Shown here one piece after another: positions 36,183 to 45,417 of a DNA stretch of 64,000 bases. Numbering within the stretch: the stretch's first letter is position 1; each line of letters starts with the position of its first letter. The position numbers were made by a program, and so were the translations under genes. The DNA comes from Beijerinckia indica subsp. indica ATCC 9039 (GTDB taxonomy: Bacteria; Pseudomonadota; Alphaproteobacteria; Rhizobiales; Beijerinckiaceae). The stretch is from positions 3,603,501 to 3,667,500 of the forward strand of contig NC_010581.1 of assembly GCF_000019845.1 (NCBI RefSeq), written 5' to 3'. A model generated the notes under the pieces. The model was not told the origin of the DNA. It did not search any database and saw only the letters and a program-made list of their open reading frames with translations.

Positions 36183-36319
36183 AGACAGAATGCAGGAAGG
36201 AGTTTTCCACCGGTGCTGCCTGTTGCAGCACTGTTTCGGCAACGAGGATAATGAATTATTAACCATTTCCTTGGCTTGATGCACATCGGCTCTTTTCACC
36301 TTGCCAAGGAGGGACTGCA

Positions 36320-36880
36320 ATGACGCGCACCAGCACCGCCATCAGCGCGGCCGAGGCCGCCAGACTGACTGGTGTCGATAAATCGACCATCACCCGAGCG
36401 GTGAAGGACGGAAAATTTTCAGCCCAAAAGGATATCAACGGCCGGCTCGTCATCGAGCCAGCAGAATTGTTCCGGGTTTTTGCGCCCGTGCCGCTGACCG
36501 CTCAGACATCCAACACGGAAGAGATGCTTTCGATGGATGATGAGGAGGATGGAGACAGCGCCGACGGCAAGGCCACCTCAGCCGATACTGTTTCCGAGGC
36601 GCAACGGTGGCGCTTCGATGCGGTCCGGCGTGAACTCGAGGAAAGCCGCCGCGAGCGCGATAAAGAGCAGGAGGAGCGTCTGCGCGAGCGCCGCACCGCC
36701 GATGAGACGATCGCGGATTTGCGCCGTCGCCTGGATTGCTCGGAAGAAGAACGCCGGAAGAAGGATACACAAGTCACCCATCTTCTGACGGATCAGCGCG
36801 AGAAAGCGGTGGCTAAAGTCGAGAAGATGGAAAAACAGACGGTTTGGAGTCTGTTGGGATGGGGGCGGCGCAGCGCCTAA
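36320..36880 (+). CDS. Helix-turn-helix / coiled-coil protein
   Basis: 186 residues, ATG 36320 after AAGGAGGGACTGCA. N-terminal excisionase-like HTH (ISAAEAARLTGVDKSTITRAVKDGKFSAQKDINGRLVIEPAELFRVF), an acidic linker (about 70-90) and a long coiled coil (RRELEESRRERDKEQEERLRERRTADE) to a short C-terminal end (TVWSLLGWGRR). It resembles plasmid-type DNA-binding/partition accessory proteins more than a chromosomal regulator. It interrupts the usual dnaQ-secB neighbourhood. Confidence 0.65.
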   Translation: MTRTSTAISAAEAARLTGVDKSTITRAVKDGKFSAQKDINGRLVIEPAELFRVFAPVPLTAQTSNTEEMLSMDDEEDGDSADGKATSADTVSEAQRWRFDAVRRELEESRRERDKEQEERLRERRTADETIADLRRRLDCSEEERRKKDTQVTHLLTDQREKAVAKVEKMEKQTVWSLLGWGRRSA

Positions 36881-36885
36881 ACATC

Positions 36886-36916
36886 AGACCCAAAAGTGTC
36901 CTCCACTTTTGGGTCT
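36886..36916. terminator. Hairpin AGACCCAAAAGTG / CACTTTTGGGTCT
   Basis: Perfect 13-bp stem with a five-base loop between two convergent genes; TAAACTTTTA follows. A member of the AGCATC/CAAAAGTG repeat family, here acting as a bidirectional terminator. Confidence 0.75.
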
Positions 36917-36933
36917 AAACTTTTACTGCTTTT

Positions 36934-37416
36934 TCAGGATTTCAGCTGTGGTGCGCTGGCGGCCACTTCATCAAGCCGCTTGCGGTAGAGCGCGGCGAAA
37001 TCGATCGGATCAATATAGAGGGGCGGGAATCCGCCGCTGCGAACTGCATCGGCAATGATCTGCCGGGCAAAGGGAAACAACAGGCGCGGACATTCGATCA
37101 TCACGACCGGATGCATGTCATTCGGCGAGATATTGAGCAAGCGGAACATGCCCGCATAATCGAGCTCGAACTTGAACAGAGTATTGGCGCCCTCGCCCGC
37201 CGAGCCTTCCAGGACGATATTCACCTCGAAATCGGACTCGGCCAATTGTTGCGCGTTGACATGAACCTGAATCGCGATATTCGGGGCCTTTTCCTGTGGC
37301 CCTAAGGAACGCGGCGCGTTCGGGTTCTCGAAGGAAAAATCCTTCGTATATTGCACCATCGCATTGATCGCGGGTGCCTGATCTTGCGTTTCTTGCGTTC
37401 CGTTACCATCAGCCAT
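36934..37416 (-). CDS. secB: Protein-export chaperone SecB
   Basis: 160 residues. AMVQYTKDFSFENPNAPRSL, QVHVNAQQLAESDFEVNIVLEG, FKFELDYAGMFRLLNISPN and VMIECPRLLFPFARQIIADAVRSGGFPPLYIDPIDFAALY are classic SecB. Keeps preproteins unfolded and delivers them to SecA. ATG 37416 after CAGGAGACA. Confidence 0.97.
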   Translation of the reverse strand: MADGNGTQETQDQAPAINAMVQYTKDFSFENPNAPRSLGPQEKAPNIAIQVHVNAQQLAESDFEVNIVLEGSAGEGANTLFKFELDYAGMFRLLNISPNDMHPVVMIECPRLLFPFARQIIADAVRSGGFPPLYIDPIDFAALYRKRLDEVAASAPQLKS

Positions 37417-37453
37417 GATTTGTCTCCTGCGGCGAGCCCCCTAGCACGGATAA

Positions 37454-40400
37454 ATGCCTTCCACAAGCCAATGCGGTGAGCCGTGCCCGCACCCCACACA
37501 AGCCTGGCGCAAGTCTTTATTGAGGCCTCATCTTTTTGCCAGAACGGCCCATTTTCGCGTTGATCGAAAGGTCAGGCCCGCGAAAGTTTTCTCCGCTTCA
37601 ATCAGCCATGCAGGAACCGATGTCCATGCAATGAGCCGGCTCGCCCGCTCAACCATCCATCGGCCAATCCCTTCCATGGGCCGCTTGCGCGGTGTCGAGC
37701 ACAAACTGATGAATGGCAGCCTGTCCCAAGACTTTAATCACACCCCGCCCCAGAATCGCGAGGAGATTCGCGAGAAATCCCAGTTGCAGGCCGTGGTCGC
37801 CGAGGCCTTCCGCCTGCTGAAGGAAGGAGCACCGGAACGCGCCATCGCTTATATCGCGCCTTTCAGCCCTTTGGCCGCCCGCAGCGAGATCGGCTGCTAC
37901 GTCTTCGGCTTGATCTGTTTCAATGCCGACGATCCGCGCGATGCGCTGAGCTGGTTCGACCGGGCGCTCAATCTGAAACCCGCTTATCCGGAGGCCCTCG
38001 GCGCCAAGGCGATCATTCTGCAAAGGCTCGGCCGACCCCAGGAGGCCCTCGAGGTTTTCGAGGCCGCCTGGATGCTGCGTCCCACGGATGTCGAAATCCT
38101 CTTCAGCATCGGTGTCGTCAGACAAAGCCTCGGCCAGATGAAGGAAGCGCTTGACGCTTATGAACAGGCCTTGTGCCTGCGCCCCGATTATTGCGAGGCT
38201 CTGACCAATCGCGGCGCCCTGCTCGAGCGATTCGGCCGGTTCGCCGAAGCCCTCGAATGTTTCGAAGAGATTGCCCGCCAGCGCAATGATGACAGCGTCA
38301 ATCTCTTCAATATGGGATCCGTCCTGCAAAAGCTTGGGCGCCTCGAGGACGCGCTCGCCGCTTATGAAAAGGCTGCCCGCATCGGCCCGCCTGACCCCGA
38401 GACGGAACTCAATCGCGGCAATGTCCTGCAGAAACTCTCTCGTTTCGAAGAAGCGATCGCATGTTACGATCAAGCGCTTCTCTACCGTGCCCATTATCCG
38501 CAAGCTTTTTATAATAAAGGCATAGCGCTTCAGGGCCTCGGCAAACCACACGAAGCGCTCGCGGCCTATGACGCCGCGCTTGGTCTCGAGCCTTCCTATT
38601 GCGAGGCCTGGTGCAATCGCGGCAATATCCTGCACGAGCTCAAACGCCTGCCCGATGCCCTTCTCTCCTATCGCGAAGCCCTGAAAGTCCGGCCTCATTT
38701 CCTACCGGCTTTGACCAATCGCGCCAATGTTTTGTTGGAGTTGAACCGCTTCGAAGAAGCCCTGCATTCCTGCACCGAAGCCTTGAAACATGATCCCAAT
38801 CATGCGCGCGCCTTAGGGATTTCCGGCGCGATCCTTCATAAATTATCGCGGTTCCATGAAGCCCTGGAGGCGCTCGACAAAGCCGCCGCGCTCAATCCAG
38901 CCTCACCCGAAGTCGCGCTCAACCGCGGCAATGTCTTGCAGGAGCTCGGCCGTCTGCCCGAAGCGATTGCCGCTTATGAAAAAGCTCTTGCTTTAAAAAA
39001 CCCCTATCCCGAAGCTCTGTCGGGCCTGGGCGTCGCCTTGAAGGAACAGGGCCGTTTCAACGAAGCGCTGGCTTGTTTCGATCAGGCACTAGACCTCAAG
39101 CCGGATTTTGCCGATGCCCGCAACAACCGCGCCGGCCTCCTCTTGCTTTACGGACGTTTTGAGCAAGGGTTTGCCGATTACGAGAGTCGCTGGGACAGAT
39201 CGAACGCCCCCCGAAAGATTTTCGAATCGAAGCTGCCATATTGGGAAGGCGCGCCGTTGCAGGGCCAGAAACTCATCGTCTTCGATGAACAAGGCCTGGG
39301 GGACCTCATTCAATTTGCCCGTTATCTGCCGTGCCTCGTCGATGCGGGGGCCGAGGTAACTTTCCTTGCCCGCCGATCCATGCATCGGCTGCTCTCTTCC
39401 CTCCAAGGACCCATTCGACTGATCGCTTCCGTCGATCCCGAAGAAGACTTCACCTATCAAATCCCTCTCATGGGTCTTCCCCGTGCGTTCGGGACACGTT
39501 TGGAGACGATCCCTGCAGCCGTGCCCTATCTCAAAGCTGAAGTCGATCGTATCACCCAATGGGCGGAAAGGATCGGAGGGCCATCATTCCGCATCGGCAT
39601 CTGCTGGAAGGGCAACCCGCATATCAATCTGCGGCGCGGCATGTCACCGGATCATTTCGCTCCCCTCGCGGCCCTGCCGAATGTGCGGCTGTTCAGCCTG
39701 ATGCGCGAATCTTCTCTCACTGAAGCAGAGGGATCTCGCATCCCGGATTTTATCGAGACACTCGGCCCGGATTTCGATGCTGGCGATGATGCCTTTCTCG
39801 ATTGCGCGGCCGTGATGGACAATCTCGATCTCATCATCACCTCGGATACATCAATCGCGCATCTCGCGGGCGCTCTCGCCCGACCGGTTTTTCTTGCCTT
39901 GAAACAGATTCCGGATTGGCGCTGGCTGATGGAGCGTGAAGACTGCCCCTGGTATCCAACCATGCGTCTTTTCCGGCAAAAGCAAAATGGCGAGTGGCGA
40001 GAGGTTTTCGACGCCATGACGCGCGCCGTCGCGGAAAAGCTCCGTCAGGAGCCGACGCCTGCCACGGGCCATGATAGCCTTGGCCCAAGCTCATCCTCAT
40101 TGCGACATCCCCTCGCCATTCCCAGTGGCATTGGAGAGCTGATCGACAAGATCACCATTCTGGAAATCAAGGCAAGCCGGATCGGCGATACCGATAAACG
40201 CGCTCATGTCGAACATGAGCTTGCCCTGTTGCGGCAATTGCGAATGGAGAATGGTTTCGACACGGTGAGTCTCGCCCCTCTGGAAACAAAACTCAAGGCC
40301 GCCAATCTCATATTGTGGGAGGCCGAGGACGCTTTACGTCAACATGAGGCGGAAGGGAATTTTGGGGCGAATTTCATTCACCTGGCACGCCAAGTCTACA

Positions 40401-40498
40401 AAACCAATGATCAGCGCGCTGCATTAAAACGAGAGATCAATATCATTTTCAACTCGCCGATCATCGAGGAGAAATCCTACAATGATCGGCGAGCGTGA
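37454..40498 (+). CDS. TPR - glycosyltransferase-like - DUF6165 fusion protein
   Basis: Up to 1014 residues. About a dozen TPR units (about 110-590; repeats such as ALEVFEAAWMLRPTDVEILFSIG and EALAAYDAALGLEPSYCEAWCNRGN) lead into a GT-B/heptosyltransferase-like domain (about 620-890) with VFDEQGLGDLIQFARYLP, FRIGICWKGNP and NLDLIITSDTSIAHLAGAL. The last 110 residues (IPSGIGELIDKITILEIKASRIGD ... NSPIIEEKSYND) match DUF6165. Resembles O-GlcNAc-transferase-like and glycan-associated TPR proteins. The first 85 residues are low-complexity, so a start at a later Met (MSRLARS, or MNGSLSQDF at about residue 87) is likely. Confidence 0.8.
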   Translation: MPSTSQCGEPCPHPTQAWRKSLLRPHLFARTAHFRVDRKVRPAKVFSASISHAGTDVHAMSRLARSTIHRPIPSMGRLRGVEHKLMNGSLSQDFNHTPPQNREEIREKSQLQAVVAEAFRLLKEGAPERAIAYIAPFSPLAARSEIGCYVFGLICFNADDPRDALSWFDRALNLKPAYPEALGAKAIILQRLGRPQEALEVFEAAWMLRPTDVEILFSIGVVRQSLGQMKEALDAYEQALCLRPDYCEALTNRGALLERFGRFAEALECFEEIARQRNDDSVNLFNMGSVLQKLGRLEDALAAYEKAARIGPPDPETELNRGNVLQKLSRFEEAIACYDQALLYRAHYPQAFYNKGIALQGLGKPHEALAAYDAALGLEPSYCEAWCNRGNILHELKRLPDALLSYREALKVRPHFLPALTNRANVLLELNRFEEALHSCTEALKHDPNHARALGISGAILHKLSRFHEALEALDKAAALNPASPEVALNRGNVLQELGRLPEAIAAYEKALALKNPYPEALSGLGVALKEQGRFNEALACFDQALDLKPDFADARNNRAGLLLLYGRFEQGFADYESRWDRSNAPRKIFESKLPYWEGAPLQGQKLIVFDEQGLGDLIQFARYLPCLVDAGAEVTFLARRSMHRLLSSLQGPIRLIASVDPEEDFTYQIPLMGLPRAFGTRLETIPAAVPYLKAEVDRITQWAERIGGPSFRIGICWKGNPHINLRRGMSPDHFAPLAALPNVRLFSLMRESSLTEAEGSRIPDFIETLGPDFDAGDDAFLDCAAVMDNLDLIITSDTSIAHLAGALARPVFLALKQIPDWRWLMEREDCPWYPTMRLFRQKQNGEWREVFDAMTRAVAEKLRQEPTPATGHDSLGPSSSSLRHPLAIPSGIGELIDKITILEIKASRIGDTDKRAHVEHELALLRQLRMENGFDTVSLAPLETKLKAANLILWEAEDALRQHEAEGNFGANFIHLARQVYKTNDQRAALKREINIIFNSPIIEEKSYNDRRA

Positions 40499-40665
40499 AC
40501 CGGCTTCACTTCCATGTTTCGATGCAGCCTTTGACCATGAAGGCCGTTACAGGATGCTCGCTACGGCCCTTTAGAGCAAACACGGATTTGCTTGACGCAA
40601 AGTGAATTGCATCACTTGAAAATGTATCGGCGATGCCGTCTCGAAGTGCTCACCCTCAGCGAGGA

Positions 40666-40696
40666 TTCGAAGGAGAACATCATCTTCTCCTTCGAA
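40666..40696. terminator. 12-bp hairpin after the GMC gene
   Basis: TTCGAAGGAGAA and TTCTCCTTCGAA form a perfect stem with a seven-base loop, ten bases after the stop of the GMC dehydrogenase. No T-run. Confidence 0.5.
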
Positions 40697-40705
40697 CGGA
40701 ATTGG

Positions 40706-42274
40706 TCAGATTGTACGCTTGCCCATTTCCGCAGCAATGTAGTCAGCTTGCCGGATAGCAAGCGCGACAATGGTCAGCGTCGGATTTTCGCCGGCCCCCG
40801 TCGTGAATTGTGACCCATCCGACACAAAGAGATTCTTGATGTCATGGGTCTGGCCATATTTGTTCACGACGCCATCACGAGGCTTTTCGGACATGCGATT
40901 GGTGCCGAGATTATGCGTCGATGGATAAGGTGTCTGCGGGAAGACGCGCCTGGCGCCTACGGCCTCATAAAGCGCAGTCGAGCGCTCATAGGCATGATTG
41001 CGCATGGCAATGTCATTGGCGTGATCATCATAATGAACATTAGCGACCGGCAGACCATATTTGTCCTTGGCCGCATTGTCCAAAGTGACGCGATTCGTCT
41101 CCTGCGGCATATCCTCACCGACGATCCAGAGACCTGCCATATTCTGATAGGAATCGAGCGCCGACGTGATACTCCTGCCCCAGGAACCAGGGTTGAGGAA
41201 GGCCGCCATGAAGGGCAGGCCGACCGAAATCGTCTCCAGTTCATAGCCACCGACGAAACCGCGTTCCGGTTTGTGACCACTTTCATCGCGGACGATACCG
41301 GCCATGGTCGTGCCACGATACATATGGATCGGCCGATCGAAAATTCCGAAGACAGCACCGGTCGTATGCCGCATGTAATTGCGTCCGACCTGACCCGAGG
41401 AATTGGCGAGACCATCCGGGAACAGATTTGAGGCCGAATTGAGCAGAATACGCGGACTTTCGATCGAATTGCCGGCAATGCAGACGATACGCGCCTTCTG
41501 TCTTTGCCGATTGCCCTGACTATCGGCGTAAACGACACCGGTGACTTTGCCATTGGCATCGTGTTCGATGCGCAGAACGTGGCTTTCCGGCCGAACCTCA
41601 AGCTTGCCGGTTTCCTCGCCTTTCGGGATTTCGGCGTAAAGCGTCGACCATTTCGCGCCGGATTTACAGCCTTGGAAACAGAAACCGATCTGCTGGCAAC
41701 TGCCACGGCCGTCACGCGGCTGCGAATTGATCGCCATGCGTCCCGTATGAACCTCCTTATAGCCGAGGGCCTTCGCACCGGCTTCCAGGATCTTGTAATT
41801 ATTATTGCCTGGTAGGCCGGGGATCCCATTGGTCCGTGTGACACCCATTTTGGACTCGGCCTTGTCATAATAGGGCTCGAGATCCTTGAGTGTAATCGGC
41901 CAATCGAGGAGGTTTGCGCCCTGGACCTCTCCGTAATGCGTGCGGGTCTTGAATTCATGGTCCTGGAACCGCAGCGAGGCCCCCGCCCAATGGATGGAGG
42001 TGCCACCAACCGCTTTGACGATCCAGGCCGGCAGATTCGGGAAGTCCTTATGAACGCGCCAGGAGCCTGACGTCGTACGCATATCGCTCCAGGACAATTG
42101 CGTGAAGCTCTCCCATTCGTCGTTGATGAAATCCTCGATTTCGAAACGGGGTCCAGCCTCGAGCATCACAACCTTGATACCTTTCAAGGCGAGCTCCGTG
42201 CCGAGCGTTCCCCCACCCGCGCCGGAACCGATGATCACGACAACAGAATCATCATTGAGATCGAATTTAGTCAT
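40706..42274 (-). CDS. GMC-family oxidoreductase, large subunit of membrane dehydrogenase
   Basis: 522 residues from ATG 42274 (GGGAGGGC upstream). FAD-binding VVIIGSGAGGGTLGTELALKG, WAGASLRFQDHEF, CFQGCKSGAKWSTLYAEIPKG, and the C-terminal GMC box THNLGTNRMSEKPRDGVVNKYGQTHDIKNLFVSDGSQFTTGAGENPTLTI. Similar to gluconate/sorbitol/fructose dehydrogenase flavoprotein subunits, which oxidise alcohol groups and pass electrons to cytochrome c. The small subunit and a cytochrome are encoded just upstream. Substrate unknown. Confidence 0.9.
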   Translation of the reverse strand: MTKFDLNDDSVVVIIGSGAGGGTLGTELALKGIKVVMLEAGPRFEIEDFINDEWESFTQLSWSDMRTTSGSWRVHKDFPNLPAWIVKAVGGTSIHWAGASLRFQDHEFKTRTHYGEVQGANLLDWPITLKDLEPYYDKAESKMGVTRTNGIPGLPGNNNYKILEAGAKALGYKEVHTGRMAINSQPRDGRGSCQQIGFCFQGCKSGAKWSTLYAEIPKGEETGKLEVRPESHVLRIEHDANGKVTGVVYADSQGNRQRQKARIVCIAGNSIESPRILLNSASNLFPDGLANSSGQVGRNYMRHTTGAVFGIFDRPIHMYRGTTMAGIVRDESGHKPERGFVGGYELETISVGLPFMAAFLNPGSWGRSITSALDSYQNMAGLWIVGEDMPQETNRVTLDNAAKDKYGLPVANVHYDDHANDIAMRNHAYERSTALYEAVGARRVFPQTPYPSTHNLGTNRMSEKPRDGVVNKYGQTHDIKNLFVSDGSQFTTGAGENPTLTIVALAIRQADYIAAEMGKRTI

Positions 42275-42300
42275 GAATGCGCCCTCCCTGATGCCGCCGC

Positions 42301-42852
42301 CTAGAGCCAAGCCAGATCGTTGAAGCCGCGATTAATATAGCCGCCCTTCGAGGCGCTCTCGCCTTCATAACCGAAGAACGGCCAGACCTCCTTCTGATTG
42401 TAGAGGCCGACAATCAAACCAGAACGAATGGTCTGGAAGAAAGGATCAGTTTCGATTTCGCGCAGGATCGCGATACGCGGCTCTTCCCAGCCGATCTCCG
42501 CATAGGGGACGCCATGCCTTGCCTTGGCGAGCCGATCGACCAAAGCGACACCGCCTTCGATCAGGTTTTTGACCGCAGGATCTTTGGCCGCCTTGACATC
42601 GTAATCCTTCACGGCGATCGCATAATATTTATCGGGCAAGTGGTCATGCGGATAAATATCGCGTGCGACCTTCACGAGGGTCTTCATCGTTTCTGGCCGC
42701 AGACTCTTGGTTTCGAGGCCCCAGGCCTCACCCTGGTGAATCAGGGCCGATCCGGAAATGATGATCGCCGTCGAGGCAACCACCGAGCCCGCCAGAAAAC
42801 GCCGCCGGTCGAGATTGGCTCCAGGCGCGCGTCCCTCCTCAGGTTTGCTCAT
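42301..42852 (-). CDS. Gluconate 2-dehydrogenase subunit 3-like (small) subunit
   Basis: 183 residues from ATG 42852 (GGGGAGGAAGCA upstream). Tat signal DRRRFLAGSVVASTAIIISGSAL, then FARDIYPHD-like TLVKVARDIYPHDHLPDKYY and a C-terminal WPFFGYEGESASKGGYINRGFNDLAWL, as in the small subunit that carries the flavoprotein across the membrane by Tat. Lies 26 bases before the GMC gene. Confidence 0.88.
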   Translation of the reverse strand: MSKPEEGRAPGANLDRRRFLAGSVVASTAIIISGSALIHQGEAWGLETKSLRPETMKTLVKVARDIYPHDHLPDKYYAIAVKDYDVKAAKDPAVKNLIEGGVALVDRLAKARHGVPYAEIGWEEPRIAILREIETDPFFQTIRSGLIVGLYNQKEVWPFFGYEGESASKGGYINRGFNDLAWL

Positions 42853-42946
42853 TGCTTCCTCCCCTATTTTATCAAAATTTTTATCATTATGGCGAGGGCG
42901 TTCGCACCGCCCTCGCCCAACTCGCTTGTGTGGCTTGATCGCTGGT

Positions 42947-43342
42947 TCAGCGATAGCGCCCGTGTTTTTGCAGCACTTCGGTCTTGTATCCGTCGGGGTC
43001 CTGCACAAAGAAGAACCGCGCCATCAAGCCGCCGTCACGAAAGAATTCCTTGATCGGATTGGGTTTCAAGCCAGCCGCCTCAAACCGTGCATGTTCCTTG
43101 TCGAGATCATCGACCACGACCGCGATATGCCCATAGCCGTCGCCGAGATTATACGGTTCCTTGCGATCGTGATTGATCGTCAGTTCCACTTCGAAGTCGG
43201 CGTCGGGACTGCGCAGATAGACGAGCGTGAATCCTTCGAAAGGAAAACGATCGGCAACCGCCAATCCGAGAGCCGTCTTGTAGAAGGCCACGGAACGTTC
43301 CTCCTCCAGGACACGCAGCATCACATGAATCGTTTTAGTCAT
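42947..43342 (-). CDS. VOC-family (glyoxalase I-like) protein
   Basis: 131 residues. HVMLRVLEEERSVAFYKTALGL, DFEVELTINHD, YGHIAVVVDDLD and FVQDPDGYKTEVLQK give the paired beta-alpha-beta-beta-beta repeats and metal ligands (His, Glu, His, Glu) of lactoylglutathione lyase. It starts five bases after the cytochrome stop. Its role may be to remove methylglyoxal or an aldehyde made by the dehydrogenase; that link is inference. Confidence 0.85.
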   Translation of the reverse strand: MTKTIHVMLRVLEEERSVAFYKTALGLAVADRFPFEGFTLVYLRSPDADFEVELTINHDRKEPYNLGDGYGHIAVVVDDLDKEHARFEAAGLKPNPIKEFFRDGGLMARFFFVQDPDGYKTEVLQKHGRYR

Positions 43343-43347
43343 GACGC

Positions 43348-43779
43348 TTATTTGCTCTCCTTGGACAATGAACTCAGATAATCGATCACCAGACGCCGCT
43401 TCTCCGCATTGGCCTGCCGGTAATTCATGAAGGTTCCCGGATGCGCTTCCTGCGAATTGGTCAACCAGGGATCGAGTGTCGTCTCATTCCATACCCAGGT
43501 GCCGGATTTCAACGCCGGCGAATAGTTAAAATCGGCGATGCTCCCGACCTTGCGGCCGTAGACGCCAGCAAGATTGGGCCCCTGGCGATTGCCGGCTCCG
43601 GGTTCGGCCGTATGGCAGACGCCGCAACTGGTCAAAAACTGTTGTTTTCCCTTTTCGGCATCCTCGGCCTTCGCCCCAAGAGCCGACCCCGCTAGCGCGC
43701 ACAAAAGCGCAAGAACACGGACATCGGCGCGCCGCGCTGCCTGTAAAATTGGACGAAAGATAAAACCCGCGGAAACCAT
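43348..43779 (-). CDS. Class I c-type cytochrome
   Basis: 143 residues with a signal peptide (VLALLCALAGSALGAKAED). Haem motif CGVCH (Cys52, Cys55, His56), GPNLAGVYGRKVGS and an axial Met in HPGTFMNYRQ. Cytochrome c2-like. ATG 43779 after GGGAGAAGG. First gene of the operon cytochrome - VOC - small subunit - GMC, so it is the probable electron acceptor of the dehydrogenase. Confidence 0.92.
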   Translation of the reverse strand: MVSAGFIFRPILQAARRADVRVLALLCALAGSALGAKAEDAEKGKQQFLTSCGVCHTAEPGAGNRQGPNLAGVYGRKVGSIADFNYSPALKSGTWVWNETTLDPWLTNSQEAHPGTFMNYRQANAEKRRLVIDYLSSLSKESK

Positions 43780-44145
43780 CGGCGAACCTTCTCCCTTTTC
43801 AGGACGCCTGAGATCGAAATCGTGCTTTCGGCTGGCCTTGGCGTCTCACATGGACGCCCTATATCATGGCCTTGTACGGGCACGTTGTCGGCACCCTATA
43901 ATCAGCGGCGCCACGAGAGGTAGTAATCGGTTACTACAAAGCGAATTTCGCGGCCTCTTTCAGCCGCTGGGACCGCGACCCGGACAAGGCCGCAATTTTC
44001 CATTCAAGGATTCCCCCCCACCTATCGCTCAGAGCAAAGCCTTCCCCAAAGCCAAGGAAAAACGGCACGAATCTGTCGTTTTCGCGCCCCTGAAGGGATC
44101 TTTTTTGCTTTGACGGAGTTAACATAACTATTTGTTATTTCAGCT
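43780..44145. other. Intergenic region between the cytochrome operon and the BON gene
   Basis: Divergent promoters are expected. No supported frame. A stretch of Pro/Lys-coding frames around 44040-44110 has no family resemblance. Confidence 0.4.
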
Positions 44146-44171
44146 GGAACAAAAGCATAGGTCCGAACGTT
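44146..44171 (+). promoter_or_regulatory. EcfG-type general stress promoter of the BON gene
   Basis: GGAAC (44146-44150), 17-base spacer, CGTT (44168-44171), 49 bases before the ATG. Matches the GGAAC-N16/17-cGTT consensus of the alphaproteobacterial stress sigma factor EcfG. Confidence 0.7.
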
Positions 44172-44219
44172 TTTCAGGTGCGCATAGGCTCGCATGCGCA
44201 AACATGAAGGAGACTGGAA

Positions 44220-45161
44220 ATGGCCTCTCAAGACCGCAGGCTTCAAGAGAACCGTTACCGCCAGGACGATTGGTCCGATCACCGTCGCGATCGTTTCGGG
44301 CGGGAGGATTATCGCAATGACGAAGGCCGCCGCTATCGCAGCGAACGCCAGGATTTCCAGGACAATCCCAACGATTACGGCCGTGGCCGGGAGCTGACCT
44401 TCCGCGAGGATTACGCACGCAATGGTGATTACCTTGGACGCTATCCAGGTGATCTCAGCGGCCGCAATCATTTCGATGAAGAATATTTCATCGATGACAG
44501 CCAATTCGCTGGTCGCGATTATGCTGATCGCCAGGCCCGCGCCCGGTCTCAACGACTGCTGCAAGGCCCGCTTCAAGGCCGTGGCCCGGACAATTACGGA
44601 AATCGCCCCTATGGGCTCGTGATCGAGAAACGTTTTGAACGGGACTATGTGGGGCGTGGGCGCGATTTTGACGACCTCGAGCGTGGCTATGGCCAAGGTT
44701 ATGGTCAGGAACGTGGTTCTTGGACTCGCGCCAGCGATGACATTTCCCCCTGGTTCGATGACGATGCGGTGGCGCACCGTCGCGATCTCGACACAGAACA
44801 TCTCAACGAACGTTTTTCCGGCCGCGGTCCGAAAAACTATAAGCGTTCGGATGTGCGTATCCTCGAAGATATCGGTGATCGTCTGACCGATGATCCTTAT
44901 GTCGATGCCTCGGAGATTGAGGTTCTCGTCCACGACAACGAAGTGACATTGAACGGTATTGTCAGCAACCGGATCCAGCGACGCCGCGCCGAATTGATCG
45001 CCGAATCCGTATCCGGCGTGCATCATCTCCAAAACAACTTGCGCCTGCGCAGCCACCACAAGGCACACGCTCAAGCTGGGAGTCACGCTGGCGCCAACGA
45101 CGAGCCGAATGCGCCCGCCTCCAACGCACAGAAATCTTCAGCGCCGACGGCCCATAAATAA
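44220..45161 (+). CDS. BON-domain protein with low-complexity N-terminus
   Basis: 313 residues, ATG 44220 after AAGGAG. The first 200 residues are rich in Arg, Asp, Tyr and Gly (DYGRGRELTFREDYARNGDY) and include DDISPWFDDDAVAHRRDLD. The BON domain follows at about 210-280 (KRSDVRILEDIGDRLTDDPYVDASEIEVLVHDNEVTLNGIVSNRIQRRRAELIAESVSGVHHLQNNLRL); the tail is Ala/His-rich. No signal peptide. Such proteins are stress-induced in Alphaproteobacteria, which fits the EcfG-type promoter. Confidence 0.8.
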   Translation: MASQDRRLQENRYRQDDWSDHRRDRFGREDYRNDEGRRYRSERQDFQDNPNDYGRGRELTFREDYARNGDYLGRYPGDLSGRNHFDEEYFIDDSQFAGRDYADRQARARSQRLLQGPLQGRGPDNYGNRPYGLVIEKRFERDYVGRGRDFDDLERGYGQGYGQERGSWTRASDDISPWFDDDAVAHRRDLDTEHLNERFSGRGPKNYKRSDVRILEDIGDRLTDDPYVDASEIEVLVHDNEVTLNGIVSNRIQRRRAELIAESVSGVHHLQNNLRLRSHHKAHAQAGSHAGANDEPNAPASNAQKSSAPTAHK

Positions 45162-45417
45162 GCCCCCACAACCAGACCATGGCATTTCTTTCAGGGACCG
45201 CCTCTCATGGACGCGCTTCTCTTGAAAGAATGTCATGGATCTGACGCAGCAAAAGGCTAATCCGCCGCTCAACATCAGGGCATCGGAGGATTTTGCCCCA
45301 TTCCATACAGGTTCGGCTCACGTCGAATCTGTCTTTTAGTTGCTTCCACCCAAATTACGGCATTGATTTTGCTTGACACATGGCATGATCGATTCTCAGC
45401 CTTTTTCGGTGAAAGCC

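Noticed and set aside
44022..45086. Minus-strand frame of 354 codons opposite the BON gene
   Set aside because: Ile/Val-rich antisense of a repetitive Arg/Asp-coding region; could look like a membrane protein but has no real domain.
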